Assembly (NCBI GenBank): GCA_023433185.1
Contig: JAEZEN010000433.1
Location: forward strand, 1 to 10,493
Source: Pseudomonadota bacterium
Lineage (GTDB): Bacteria > Pseudomonadota > Alphaproteobacteria > Rhizobiales > Kaistiaceae
DNA length: 10,493 nt
Direction: 5' to 3'
A model generated the notes under the pieces. That model did not search any database. It saw nothing but the letters and a program-made list of their open reading frames with translations, and was not told the DNA's origin. Below are positions 1-7,755 of the stretch, piece after piece (within the stretch, counting starts at the first letter, position 1; each line of letters starts with the position of its first letter). Position numbers and translations under genes: made by a program.

Positions 1-774
1 GCCCATGCCGGCAACTTCGACCCCCCGCTGTCGACCACCTTCCGCGGGCTGACCGTGCTCGAATGCCCGCCCAACACCCACGGCCGCGCGGTGATCGACG
101 CGCTCGCCACGCTCGAGCCGCTCCCCCTCGATCCCGCCGATCCGGCGACCACCGTTGCCGCCGTCCGGGCGACGCGTGCCGCCATGGCCGAGGCGGCGAA
201 GACCGTGGCCGACCCCGCCGGCAACACGGTCTCGACCGCGATCGTCGACCGCGACGGCCTCGGCATCACCCTGATGAGCAGCGTCTTCAAGCGCTTCGGG
301 GCGGCGATCGGCGTCCCCGGCTGCGGCTTCGTCCTCCAGAACCGCGGCTCCGGGTTCGCCGAGCCCGGCCATGTCAACGGCCCGGCGCCGGGCAAGCGCG
401 CCTACCACACCGTCATCCCGGCGGCGGCGCTGAAGGACGGGCTCCATGCGGTCTTCGGCGTGGTCGGCGGGGCGATGCAGCCGCAGGGCCACGTCCAGCT
501 TCTCCTGCGCCTTGCGGCCTGGGGCGAGCCGCTCCAGGCGGCGCTCGACGCGCCGCGCTGGCGGCTCGAAGGCGACCTGCTCGCCATCGAGGACGGCATG
601 CCGCCGGCGATCGTTGCCGCCCTCCGGGAGGCCGGCTTCGCCGACGCCGGCGCGATCGGCAACATCGCCGGGCGGAGCGACTTCGGCGGTGCCCAGTTCG
701 TTCGCCGCGCGCCCGACGGGACGCTCCAGGGCGCCTCCGACAAGCGCAAGGACGGCACCGCGCTGGGGGCGTAG
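1..774 (+). CDS. ggt: Gamma-glutamyltransferase family protein, C-terminal part (5' end outside window)
   Basis: The reading frame is open from base 1, so the window holds only the C-terminal 257 residues of an N-terminal-nucleophile hydrolase of the GGT family. These enzymes self-cleave before a catalytic Thr and transfer or hydrolyse gamma-glutamyl groups, usually in the periplasm. The likely nucleophile is the Thr of GNTVSTAIVD (codon 226-228), which would leave a small subunit of 182 residues, near the usual ~190. Further family marks are VVGGAMQPQGH (the Gly-Gly oxyanion region), DAPRWR, and a C-terminal FGGAQ...GASDKRKDGTALG block. The segment after the nucleophile reads QNRGSGF and KRAYHT, where canonical E. 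coli-type GGTs have QMDDF and a Ser-Ser pair. This fits the YwrD-like/acylase-like branch better than a classical glutathione-degrading GGT. Family is secure; substrate is unknown. It converges on the peptide transporter operon. Confidence 0.9.
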   Translation, partial: AHAGNFDPPLSTTFRGLTVLECPPNTHGRAVIDALATLEPLPLDPADPATTVAAVRATRAAMAEAAKTVADPAGNTVSTAIVDRDGLGITLMSSVFKRFGAAIGVPGCGFVLQNRGSGFAEPGHVNGPAPGKRAYHTVIPAAALKDGLHAVFGVVGGAMQPQGHVQLLLRLAAWGEPLQAALDAPRWRLEGDLLAIEDGMPPAIVAALREAGFADAGAIGNIAGRSDFGGAQFVRRAPDGTLQGASDKRKDGTALGA

Positions 775-824
775 GCGGACCGCGGGCATCGTGCGCCGGC
801 GTCACCACGGAAGAGGTGCTGGAT

Positions 825-1037
825 GACCCCTCCCATCCTCCCCCTTTCAGGGGGAGGGGCCGTTTGGGCTACGCCACAGTTCACGCGACGAGGCCCGTCT
901 CAGAGGCCGCGCATGTTCGCCCCCTCCCCCTGCAAGCCATGAGGTCCACACATATCCGGTGGGAGGTCTTTCGTGGACGACGCACCGCCCCAGCCTACAC
1001 GCCCCTCCCCCTGCAAGGGGGAAGCCGGGAGGGGGTC
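825..1037. repeat. 213-bp element with 36-37-bp imperfect terminal inverted repeats (MITE- or paired-REP-like)
   Basis: The left arm (825-860), read in reverse complement, and the right arm (1001-1037) match at about 32 of 37 positions, with one single-base indel. Both outer ends read GACCCC / GGGGTC. Each arm folds on itself: 837-844 pairs with 850-857 (8 bp, loop TTTCA) and 1006-1012 pairs with 1016-1022 (7 bp, loop GCA). In the right arm CCCCTCCC (1002-1009) can also pair with GGGAGGGG (1027-1034). No target-site duplication is evident and no ORF lies inside. Similar G/C-run repeats are common between genes of alphaproteobacteria (from memory). Whether this is one mobile unit or two REP-like copies placed head to head cannot be decided from one copy. 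Confidence 0.7.
921..936 (+). repeat. Partial third copy of the repeat core
   Basis: The 16-mer CCCCTCCCCCTGCAAG here is identical to 1002-1017 in the right arm and in the same orientation. It then diverges (CCATGAGG), so the 3' half of the hairpin is missing. It is either a decayed copy or a remnant of an earlier insertion inside the element. Confidence 0.7.
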
Positions 1038-1064
1038 AAAAGCCGGGAAGCCAGAAGGTGGTAG

Positions 1065-1084
1065 CTTCGAACGACCTTCGAACG
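1065..1084. repeat. Two direct copies of CTTCGAACG, 11-bp period
   Basis: CTTCGAACG occurs at 1065-1073 and 1076-1084. Each holds the palindrome TTCGAA, and the 11-bp period puts both on the same helix face. It lies 23-42 bp beyond the last transporter gene's stop codon. No function is inferred. Confidence 0.5.
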
Positions 1085-1106
1085 CTCCGATGACGCAGGC
1101 GGCCTC

Positions 1107-2119
<1,013 letters not shown>

Positions 2120-2123
<4 letters not shown>

Positions 2124-3157
2124 ACCGCCCTCAGGATCGCCCCGGGCGGTGCCGGCGCCGCCCAGGCATCGGTCGCCGCACGCCAGCAGGAGACCGTGCC
2201 GAACGGCCGGCCCTCGATCGGCGTCATCCTCGGCTGGGTCTCGCAGACCGGATCGGTGATCGGGCAGCGGTCACGGAACGCGCAGCCGGCGGGCGGAGAA
2301 AGGAGGTTGGGCGGGGCGCCCTCGATCGCGATCAGGCGCTCCATCCGGTCGTCGAGGCGCGGGGTCGAGCGGATCAGGCCCTGCGTGTAGGGATGCGCCG
2401 GACGCTCGAAGACATCCTCGGCCGGGCCGGTCTCGACGATCTGTCCGGCATACATCACCGCCACCCGGTCGCAGAGCCCGGCGACGACACCGAGGTCGTG
2501 GGTGATCAGCAGCACCGACAGGCCGAGGGTCTCCTGGAGCCCGGCGAGCAGTTCGAGCACCTGCGCCTGGATCGTCACGTCGAGCGCCGTGGTCGGCTCG
2601 TCGGCGATCAGCAGTTCGGGCTCGCAGGCGATCGCCATGGCGATCATCACGCGCTGCCGCATGCCGCCCGACAACTCATGGGGGTACTGTGCGGCGCGGC
2701 GCGGCGGCGCCGGGATGCCGACCGCCTCGAGCAATTCGAGCACCCGGAGATCGGCATCGGCCCGGTTCATGCCCATATGGCGGCGGAGCACTTCCGAGAT
2801 CTGCGCGCCGACCCGCATCAGCGGGTTGAGGGAGGTCATCGGGTCCTGGAAGACGAGGGCGATCTCCTTGCCGCGGATGTCGCGCGCCATGCGGGCGCCC
2901 CTCCGGGAGATCAGCGAATGGCCCTTCCAGCGGATGTCACCGCCGGAGATGCGGCCCGGCACATCGATCAACCCCATCACCGCCTGCGCGGTGACGCTCT
3001 TGCCCGAGCCGGATTCGCCGACGATGGCGAGCGTCTCGCCGCGGCCGATGGCGAGGTCGACACCGCGCAGGCCGCGCACGACGCCGCGGCGTGTGTCGAA
3101 CTCCACCTCCAGCCGCTCGACCTCGAGCAGCGGCTTGTCGAGGGCTGCGGCGTTCAT
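2120..3157 (-). CDS. dppD: Peptide-type ABC transporter ATP-binding protein (DppD/OppD family)
   Basis: Second ATPase subunit, 345 aa from the ATG at 3155-3157. The frame stays open far upstream, but this start is chosen because it lies at the homologous N-terminus (LLEVERLEVEFDT), follows a strong GGAGG with 4-nt spacing, and overlaps the permease stop by ATGA. Motifs: Walker A GESGSGKS (48-55), Q-loop Gln104, signature LSGGM (162-166), Walker B LLIADEP (182-188, Glu187), H-loop His220. The oligopeptide C-terminal domain has Cys292, 299, 305 and 324; in some peptide transporter ATPases such a cluster has been reported to bind an iron-sulfur centre (family knowledge, not shown here). A ~15-residue Ala/Pro-rich tail follows. 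It forms the nucleotide-binding heterodimer with the downstream ATPase. Confidence 0.93.
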
Positions 3158-4137
3158 GCGACCTCCCGGCGGACCCCCGCCCTGCGTTCCTCGCGACGCC
3201 GCACCGCAGCGCGAGCCCGCGCGAAGCGCTTCTCGCGCTCCTGCGGGTCGGTGGTGACGCGGAGCCAGTTGGCGAAGAGGTTGATCGAAAGCACGGTGAT
3301 CGAGATGCAGAGGCCGGGGAACGTCACCAGCCACCAGGCGACGAAGATGTAGTCCTTTCCGGTCGACACATCGAGGCCCCAGCTCGTCGCCGGCGGCTGC
3401 ACGCCCAGCCCGAGGAAGGACAGCGCCGCCTCGGCCAGCACGATGTTGGTGAATTCGAGGATGCCGAGGGTGAGGAGCGGCGATGTCAGGTTGGGCAGGA
3501 TGTGGCGGAAGATCACCCGCGACTGCGGGCAGCCGATCATCTCGGCAGCCTCGACATAGGGCGTCTGGCGCACCGACAGCACGATGCCGCGCACGACGCG
3601 GGCATAGATCATCCAGTTGGTGAGGGCGAGAACCACGATCATCGTCGTGAGGCTCGGGCCGATCACGGCGACGATGAGGAGGATGAGAAGGAGACCGGGG
3701 AATGCGACCTGGATGTCGACCAGGCGCATCAGGATCGTGTCCGTCCGGCCACCGCGGAATCCGGCGAGGAGGCCGATGGTGACGCCGAAGGCGCCGGCGA
3801 GCGCCACCACCGAGAAGCCGACGATCAGCGAGGTCCGCGCCCCGTAGATCAGCCGCGAGAGGATGTCGCGGCCGAGCTGGTCGGTGCCGAGAAGATGGGC
3901 CCAGCTGCCCTTCTCCGCCCAGACCGGCGGCCTGAGGCGGGCGACCACCGACTGCGCGGCGGGATCGTAGGGCGCGATCAGCGGGGCGAAGACCGCGGCG
4001 AGCACGATCAGTACGATCACCGAGAAGCCGATGAAGCCGGGCTTGTCCTTCCACAATTCCTCGAACAGGGCGCGGAACCGTCCAGGCGGGCGCCCGGTCC
4101 CGGCGGCGGCGATGGCGGAGGGATCGATCGCGGCCAT
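3154..4137 (-). CDS. dppC: Peptide-type ABC transporter permease (DppC/OppC family)
   Basis: Inner-membrane permease, 327 aa. An N-terminal cytoplasmic stretch is followed by a first membrane helix (about 35-55). Then comes the DppC-type motif HLLGTDQLGRDILSRLIYGAR (81-101), several further hydrophobic helices (about 105-125, 147-172, 220-245, 266-290), and the EAA loop that contacts the ATPases (YVEAAEMIGCP...ILPN, about 194-216). The C-terminal tail (about 300-327) is unusually Arg-rich and must be cytoplasmic. The start ATG at 4135-4137 lies 2 bp after the preceding permease stop (TGACCATG) with no clear Shine-Dalgarno of its own, so translation probably depends on the upstream gene. Its stop overlaps the DppD-like start by ATGA. 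Confidence 0.92.
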   Translation of the reverse strand: MAAIDPSAIAAAGTGRPPGRFRALFEELWKDKPGFIGFSVIVLIVLAAVFAPLIAPYDPAAQSVVARLRPPVWAEKGSWAHLLGTDQLGRDILSRLIYGARTSLIVGFSVVALAGAFGVTIGLLAGFRGGRTDTILMRLVDIQVAFPGLLLILLIVAVIGPSLTTMIVVLALTNWMIYARVVRGIVLSVRQTPYVEAAEMIGCPQSRVIFRHILPNLTSPLLTLGILEFTNIVLAEAALSFLGLGVQPPATSWGLDVSTGKDYIFVAWWLVTFPGLCISITVLSINLFANWLRVTTDPQEREKRFARARAAVRRREERRAGVRREVA

Positions 4138-4139
4138 GG

Positions 4140-5060
4140 TCAGGCGAGCTTTATCCGGGGATCGATGAACTTGTAGATGATGTCGAGGGCGATGTTCACG
4201 AGAACGATGGCGATTGCCACGGTGAACACGATCGCCTGGAGCAGGAAGAGGTCGTTGCGCTGGATCGCCTGGATCGCGGTCAGCCCCAGGCCGGGCCAGG
4301 CGAACACGGTCTCGACGACCACCGTATAGCCCGCGAGGGCGCTGATGATCTCCCAGCCGGCGAGGGTGATGAACGGGATCAGCGTGTTGCGGAGCGCGTG
4401 GCCGAACAGCACCGTGTGGAAGCGCATGCCCTTGGCCCGCGCCGTCTTCACGTATTGCTGGTTCAGTTCGTCGATCACCTGGCTGCGGACGAGCAGCGTC
4501 ATCCGGGCGAGGCTCGGCAGGGCGAGGGTCAGCGCCGGCAGGACGATGTGCTGCCAGCTGCCGATCCCGGAGGTCGGCAGGATCCTCAGTTGGACGGCGA
4601 ACAGCATGATGAGCAGGAGGCCGAGCCAGAACTGCGGCGTCGAAAGGCCGACGAGGCCGCCGATGACGGTGACCCGGTCGACGATGCCGCCCGGCCGGAG
4701 CGCGGCGATGGCACCGAGCGGCAGGGCGAGAAGGATGGCGAAGCCGAGGCCGACGCCGATCAGCATCAGCGTATTGGGCAGACGCTCGAACACCACCTCC
4801 ATGGCGGGGCGGCGCTGCCAGAGGCTCTCGCCGAAATTGAGCGTTGCGAGGTCGCCGAGGAAGGTGACGAACTGCGCCGGCAGGGGCCGGTCGAGCCCGA
4901 TCAGGTGCTCGAACGCGGCCCGCTGCTCGGGCGTGGCGGAAAGGGGCAGCATGACCTTCGCCGGATCGCCGAAGACGCGCATGGCGACGAAGACGACCAG
5001 GGAAACGCCGAGGACGACCAGGAACCCCTGGAAGAGCCTGCGAAGGATGAACCGGCCCAT
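4140..5060 (-). CDS. dppB: Peptide-type ABC transporter permease (DppB/OppB family)
   Basis: Inner-membrane permease, 306 aa, normal for the family. It opens with the typical MGRFILRRLFQGFLVVLGVS and a first transmembrane helix (about 10-30), followed by a periplasmic loop with GLDRPLPAQF (55-64) and NFGESLW (75-81). Further helices lie at about 98-120, 130-160, 173-190, 228-250 and 270-295. The EAA motif for ATPase docking is at about 203-223 (YVKTARAKGM...). The protein ends in DIIYKFIDPRIKLA, a characteristic C-terminus. The start has a good SD (GAGGGAG, 6 nt before ATG) and lies 29 bp after the binding-protein stop. It heterodimerises with the DppC-like protein encoded 2 bp downstream. 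Confidence 0.93.
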   Translation of the reverse strand: MGRFILRRLFQGFLVVLGVSLVVFVAMRVFGDPAKVMLPLSATPEQRAAFEHLIGLDRPLPAQFVTFLGDLATLNFGESLWQRRPAMEVVFERLPNTLMLIGVGLGFAILLALPLGAIAALRPGGIVDRVTVIGGLVGLSTPQFWLGLLLIMLFAVQLRILPTSGIGSWQHIVLPALTLALPSLARMTLLVRSQVIDELNQQYVKTARAKGMRFHTVLFGHALRNTLIPFITLAGWEIISALAGYTVVVETVFAWPGLGLTAIQAIQRNDLFLLQAIVFTVAIAIVLVNIALDIIYKFIDPRIKLA

Positions 5061-5089
5061 GCTGCTCCCTCAACCGCGGAGGCGAACCG

Positions 5090-6574
5090 CTACTCGGCCA
5101 CCTGCATTTCCTTGACGATCAGCTTGGCGTCGACGCGCGGCTGCCATTCGAGCCGCTCGGAGATGCCGTAGATGTCCTGAGCGTTGAGAAGCGGTGCCAG
5201 GTAGTTGAGCTCGTAGGCCTTCTGGGTGATCTCGTCATAGAGGGCCTTGCGCTTCTCGACGTCGGTTTCGGTGCGGGCCGCGACCACCTTCTCGGCCATC
5301 TCCGTGTCGCTGTTCGAGGAGAAACCGCTGCCCGACAGGTAGCCCTGGGTCATCGGCCGGTCGGCGTCGAGCAGTTCGTCGGAGTTGACGACGAACACCG
5401 CGTCGGGGCGGTTCTGCTGGTCGAAGAGCAGCGTGAGGTACTGGCCGAACTCCTCGATCTGGTAGTTCACGCTGAGCCCCGCCTCGCTCCAGTACTGGCC
5501 GACCGCCTCGATCAGCTCGCGGTCCTTGAGCCAGCGGCCGGACTCGCCAACGAGGTTGATCGTCTTGCCCGTCGCGCCGGCTTCCTCGATCAGCTGCTTG
5601 GCCCGCTCGAGGTCGTAGGGATAGGGCTCGAGCGCCTCGTTGAAGCCGAAGGCGCGGGGGTTGACCAGCTGGCCGCGGGCCGGCAGGCCGTAGCCGCCGA
5701 ACAGGCTGTCGGCCAGCGCCTGCCGGTCGATGGCGATGTTCATCGCCTCGCGGACGCGCGGGTCCTGGGTGACCTCGTTGTCGGTCGACAGCACGATCAC
5801 CGACGTCTCGAGGCCCTGCACGGTCGCCGACTTGGGCACGCTGTCGACGAACTCGGGCAGGAGGTTGGTGATCACGTCGAACTCGCCGGCGACGAGGCCG
5901 GAGAGCCGCGTGCCGGGTTCGCCGACGAAGCGGTAGGTGACCTTGTCGATCGAGGGCGCGCCGTCCCAATAGTCGGGATTGGCGACGAGGACGATGTCCT
6001 GACCGCGGTTGAAGGCCTCGAGCTTGTAGGGCCCGGTGCCGACCGGCATCTCGCCGAACTGCGGATCCTTCGAGTACTCCGCCGGCACCATCTTCATCCA
6101 GTACATGCGCGACGGCAGGATGGGGTCGGGACCGGCGGTCTTGATGTGCACGGTGAGGTCGTCGACCTTCTCGGCGCCGGTGATGCCGCCGAAATAGGCG
6201 AGCTGCTCGGAATTGAGGGCCGGATCGAGGATGCGCGTGACGCTCGCCACCACCGAGTCGGCATTGAAAGGCTCGCCATTGGTGAAGGAGATGCCCTCGC
6301 GGAGCTTGAACTCCCAGGTCGTGTCGTCGACCTTGGTCGGCTCCGCCGCGGCGAGGCCGGGCACCAGCGTGGCGTCCGCCGTACGCGCCATCAGGGTCTC
6401 GTAGATGTTGTCGTTGACGGCACGCTCGCCACCGTCGTCACGCGCCTGCGGATCGAGCGTCGACGGCTCGGATCCGATGGCGATCACGATTTCGCCGGCG
6501 AAGGCGTTCAACGGCAGAGCAGCGCCGGCCAGCAGCACCGCGCCGGTCATCAGGCCTTTCAGCATTCTCATCAT
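5090..6574 (-). CDS. dppA: ABC transporter substrate-binding protein, family 5 (peptide type)
   Basis: Periplasmic solute-binding protein, 494 aa, first gene of the importer operon. Residues 1-26 form a Sec signal peptide (basic n-region, hydrophobic core, NAFA-G cleavage after Ala26); there is no lipobox Cys, so it should be soluble. Family-5 signatures are visible: EPSTLDPQ near the mature N-terminus, VNDNIYETL, VPGLAAAEPTKVDDTTWEFKL (71-91) with GISFTNGEPFNADSVV, GTGPYKLEAFNRGQDIVLVANPDYWDG, and PRVREAMNIAIDRQAL. Family members bind di- and oligopeptides, glutathione, nickel or opines; nothing here fixes the ligand. The first ATG (6574) has GGGAG only 3 nt upstream, while Met2 (6571) has it at 6 nt, so the second may be the real start; the signal peptide is unaffected. 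The dppA symbol is by family, not demonstrated specificity. Confidence 0.92.
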   Translation of the reverse strand: MMRMLKGLMTGAVLLAGAALPLNAFAGEIVIAIGSEPSTLDPQARDDGGERAVNDNIYETLMARTADATLVPGLAAAEPTKVDDTTWEFKLREGISFTNGEPFNADSVVASVTRILDPALNSEQLAYFGGITGAEKVDDLTVHIKTAGPDPILPSRMYWMKMVPAEYSKDPQFGEMPVGTGPYKLEAFNRGQDIVLVANPDYWDGAPSIDKVTYRFVGEPGTRLSGLVAGEFDVITNLLPEFVDSVPKSATVQGLETSVIVLSTDNEVTQDPRVREAMNIAIDRQALADSLFGGYGLPARGQLVNPRAFGFNEALEPYPYDLERAKQLIEEAGATGKTINLVGESGRWLKDRELIEAVGQYWSEAGLSVNYQIEEFGQYLTLLFDQQNRPDAVFVVNSDELLDADRPMTQGYLSGSGFSSNSDTEMAEKVVAARTETDVEKRKALYDEITQKAYELNYLAPLLNAQDIYGISERLEWQPRVDAKLIVKEMQVAE

Positions 6575-6597
6575 CCGCTCCCAATATCGAATGTTCC

Positions 6598-6613
6598 GCG
6601 CGGCACCCCGCGC
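6598..6613 (-). other. Hairpin in the leader of the binding-protein gene
   Basis: GCGCGG (6598-6603) pairs with CCGCGC (6608-6613) around a 4-nt loop, 24 nt before the first ATG. There is no T-run after it in the direction of transcription, so it is not an intrinsic terminator. It could stabilise or tune the mRNA leader. Confidence 0.35.
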
Positions 6614-6615
6614 AA

Positions 6616-6640
6616 GACGGTGCGGATCACATTGCGTTCC
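6616..6640 (-). promoter_or_regulatory. Possible ECF-sigma-type promoter (GGAAC-N16-CGTC)
   Basis: On the - strand GGAAC (6640-6636) is followed after 16 nt by CGTC (6619-6616). Alphaproteobacterial general-stress (EcfG/SigT-type) promoters have roughly GGAAC-N16/17-CGTT (from memory). The -10 here differs at the last base and the motif is short, so it could be chance. Initiation would fall near 6609, inside the small hairpin, about 35 nt before the binding-protein start. Confidence 0.2.
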
Positions 6641-6653
6641 CCCAGCTTGGGAG

Positions 6654-6680
6654 ATTGGAATGGGTGCAGGGAACTGTCAA
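6654..6680 (-). promoter_or_regulatory. Possible sigma-70-type promoter for the transporter operon
   Basis: A perfect TTGACA lies on the - strand at 6680-6675. TCCAAT (6659-6654, four of six matches to TATAAT) follows after 15 nt, which is shorter than ideal. Transcription would start near 6647, giving a leader of about 70 nt before the binding-protein gene. Confidence 0.3.
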
Positions 6681-6687
6681 GTCGTCA

Positions 6688-6698
6688 GTATACAAACC
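6688..6698. promoter_or_regulatory. GTATAC-type operator-like site 1
   Basis: GTATACAAACC contains the 6-bp palindrome GTATAC and sits 8 bp upstream (in operon direction) of the TTGACA at 6680-6675. A second site at 6882-6891 reads, on the opposite strand, GTATACAGCC, so the two are inverted relative to each other about 190 bp apart. This would suit a dimeric regulator, but the binding factor is unknown. Confidence 0.25.
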
Positions 6699-6881
6699 AT
6701 CCCGTCGCAGGACCCGGGCGAGGCGGGAAGCAAGTCCGGGGCCGATGGCTGAAATCCGCTCTGCGGAACCTCCGGCGCGCGGATTCCGTTCAAAAACCGC
6801 GCCCTGATGGTGCGCTCTGGAGCAGGGCTGCGGAAATTCCAGGCGGTCGCCGGACTGCCGCAAATTTGGCTTTCCAATCAC

Positions 6882-6898
6882 GGCTGTATACCACATAC
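6882..6898. promoter_or_regulatory. GTATAC-type operator-like site 2
   Basis: The + strand reads GGCTGTATACCACATAC. It contains the palindrome GTATAC (6886-6891) and an inverted pair GTAT-N5-ATAC (6886-6889, 6895-6898). On the - strand TGGTATACA also resembles an extended -10, though no good -35 sits upstream. Function is not determined. Confidence 0.25.
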
Positions 6899-7029
6899 TA
6901 AATAGTGACGGATCTCGGCGTTCCCCCAGACCGCCTGAGATGCTGGAGCGATCAGCCTGCGGGGGCGTGCCGACGCCTTCGCCGGAGCATTGTTCGTTTC
7001 GCCGTCGCATCGCCATCGACGCTTGCGGC

Positions 7030-7626
7030 TCAAAGTCCCTCGCCGCGCGACGCCTTGAGCGGGGCGCGACCGTAGCGGTTGTTCGCCTCGAGGAGCCGCA
7101 TCAGCGTCGCGAGGAAGACCTCCCGCTCGCCCTCGTCCAGCACCGAGAGCAGCCGCTCCTGGGCCCGCGCCATGGAGGGATGCATGCGCTCGACAAGGTC
7201 CTCGCCGGCGCTCGTAAGCCGCGCCAGCACCATGCGGCGATCCTCGGCGTTCCGCCGGCGGTCGATCAGCCCGCCCTGCTCGAGGCGGCGGAGCACGTCG
7301 GCGACGTTGGTGCGGTCGATGCCGAGGGCATTGGCGAGGGTCACCTGGTCGGCGTCGGGGTTGGTCGAAAGGATCGTCAGCAGCCCGTACTGCACGGGCG
7401 TGATGCCGAACTCGGCGCATTCCTCGAAGAACAGCGCGTAGTGGATCTGATGGAGACGGCGGATGAGGTAGCCCGGCCGCCGCCACAGCGGCAGTCGCTC
7501 GGCGAGGATCCTGAGCGCCGGCCGCGGCCGGGTCTGCGCAGCGAGCGGGTCGGAGGCGACACCATGGGCAAGTGCCGGGCCGGCCTTGCCGTTCGCCTTT
7601 GCCGTCCCTCTCGATCTCGTCGCCAT
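7030..7626 (-). CDS. MarR-family winged-helix transcriptional regulator
   Basis: 198-aa cytoplasmic DNA-binding protein. After a ~40-residue basic, probably disordered N-terminal extension comes a MarR core: helix 1 (about 52-70, IRRLHQIHYALFFEEC), ITPVQYGLLTIL (75-86), the helix-turn-helix (VTLANALGIDRTNVADVLRRLEQ, about 95-117) and the wing with the typical DRRRNAEDRRMVLARLTSAG (122-141). A long C-terminal dimerisation helix ends near 183. MarR proteins usually repress a divergent gene and release DNA on binding an aromatic ligand or on oxidation. Here the divergent operon encodes an ABM-fold protein and an isomerase of aromatic catabolism, a natural target. The start ATG at 7624-7626 has GGAG 10 nt upstream. 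Control of the transporter operon downstream is possible but unsupported. Effector unknown. Confidence 0.88.
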   Translation of the reverse strand: MATRSRGTAKANGKAGPALAHGVASDPLAAQTRPRPALRILAERLPLWRRPGYLIRRLHQIHYALFFEECAEFGITPVQYGLLTILSTNPDADQVTLANALGIDRTNVADVLRRLEQGGLIDRRRNAEDRRMVLARLTSAGEDLVERMHPSMARAQERLLSVLDEGEREVFLATLMRLLEANNRYGRAPLKASRGEGL

Positions 7627-7726
7627 GCCGCTGCGTCTCCGTCATCGCCTCCCGCCTCGCTTCGCGCCGCGGTTGACCTCCTCATAGCATCCCGCGCCCG
7701 GCGCGCGACCTCCGCAAGGGGCGGAT

Positions 7727-7755
7727 TTGTCGACCGGGAAGAAAGGCGGTACACT
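7727..7755 (+). promoter_or_regulatory. Predicted sigma-70-type promoter of the ABM/isomerase operon
   Basis: TTGTCG (7727-7732, four of six) and TACACT (7750-7755, four of six) are separated by exactly 17 bp. Initiation would fall near 7762, about 37 nt before the ATG. It lies in the MarR divergent region and directly abuts an inverted repeat, which raises its plausibility. Confidence 0.45.

Larger units (their letters stand above)
775..1106. other. Convergent intergenic region, 332 bp, repeat-rich
   Basis: Lies between the stop codons of two converging units (GGT-family gene and last transporter ATPase gene). I see no credible coding sequence; the open frames crossing it are extensions of antisense frames and lack family features. 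It holds a 213-bp inverted-repeat element (825-1037), a partial extra copy of its core and a short direct repeat (1065-1084). The GC hairpins could block or end transcription from both sides, but none is followed by a T-run, so no classical intrinsic terminator is called. Confidence 0.7.
6575..7029. other. 455-bp non-coding region between the MarR-family gene and the transporter operon
   Basis: I find no gene with recognisable features; the open frames on both strands have atypical, low-complexity translations. The stretch is locally more A/T-rich (about 6651-6700 and 6860-6910) than its surroundings, as expected for promoters. It holds possible promoter elements for the operon, two GTATAC motifs, a duplicated 12-mer (6634-6645, 6918-6929), a small hairpin just before the binding-protein gene (6598-6613) and a 7-bp inverted repeat AATCCGC/GCGGATT (6753-6759, 6779-6785). 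No riboswitch class or small RNA is recognised. No clear terminator follows the MarR gene: GGCGT/ACGCC at 6964-6977 forms a weak hairpin without a T-run. Confidence 0.65.

Noticed and set aside
837..857. Intrinsic terminator after the GGT-family gene
   Set aside because: The stem is strong (8 bp), but GGCCG follows rather than a T-run, and the hairpin is explained as one arm of the inverted-repeat element.
3158..4054. N-terminal extension of the DppD-like protein by 299 residues
   Set aside because: The extension is the out-of-frame reading of the DppC-like gene. The ATG at 3157 has a strong ribosome site and the ATGA overlap, and aligns with the family N-terminus.
2393..4176. Further long + strand open frames (319 and 361 codons) opposite the dppD and dppC genes
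   Set aside because: Same reason: mirror frames of GC-rich coding DNA with Asp/His/Arg-rich translations and no domain pattern.
4138..5073. N-terminal extension of the DppC-like protein by 312 residues
   Set aside because: It is an out-of-frame reading of the DppB-like gene. The family N-terminus and the TGACCATG junction put the start at 4137.
6964..6977. Hairpin GGCGT/ACGCC as terminator of the MarR-family gene
   Set aside because: Only 5 perfect base pairs and no T-run in the direction of transcription.
6627..7016. Possible small - strand genes (129 and 66 codons) in the transporter leader region
   Set aside because: Translations show no recognisable domain, signal or periodicity, the starts lack good ribosome sites, and the frames run through the repeats and A/T-rich promoter-like patches.
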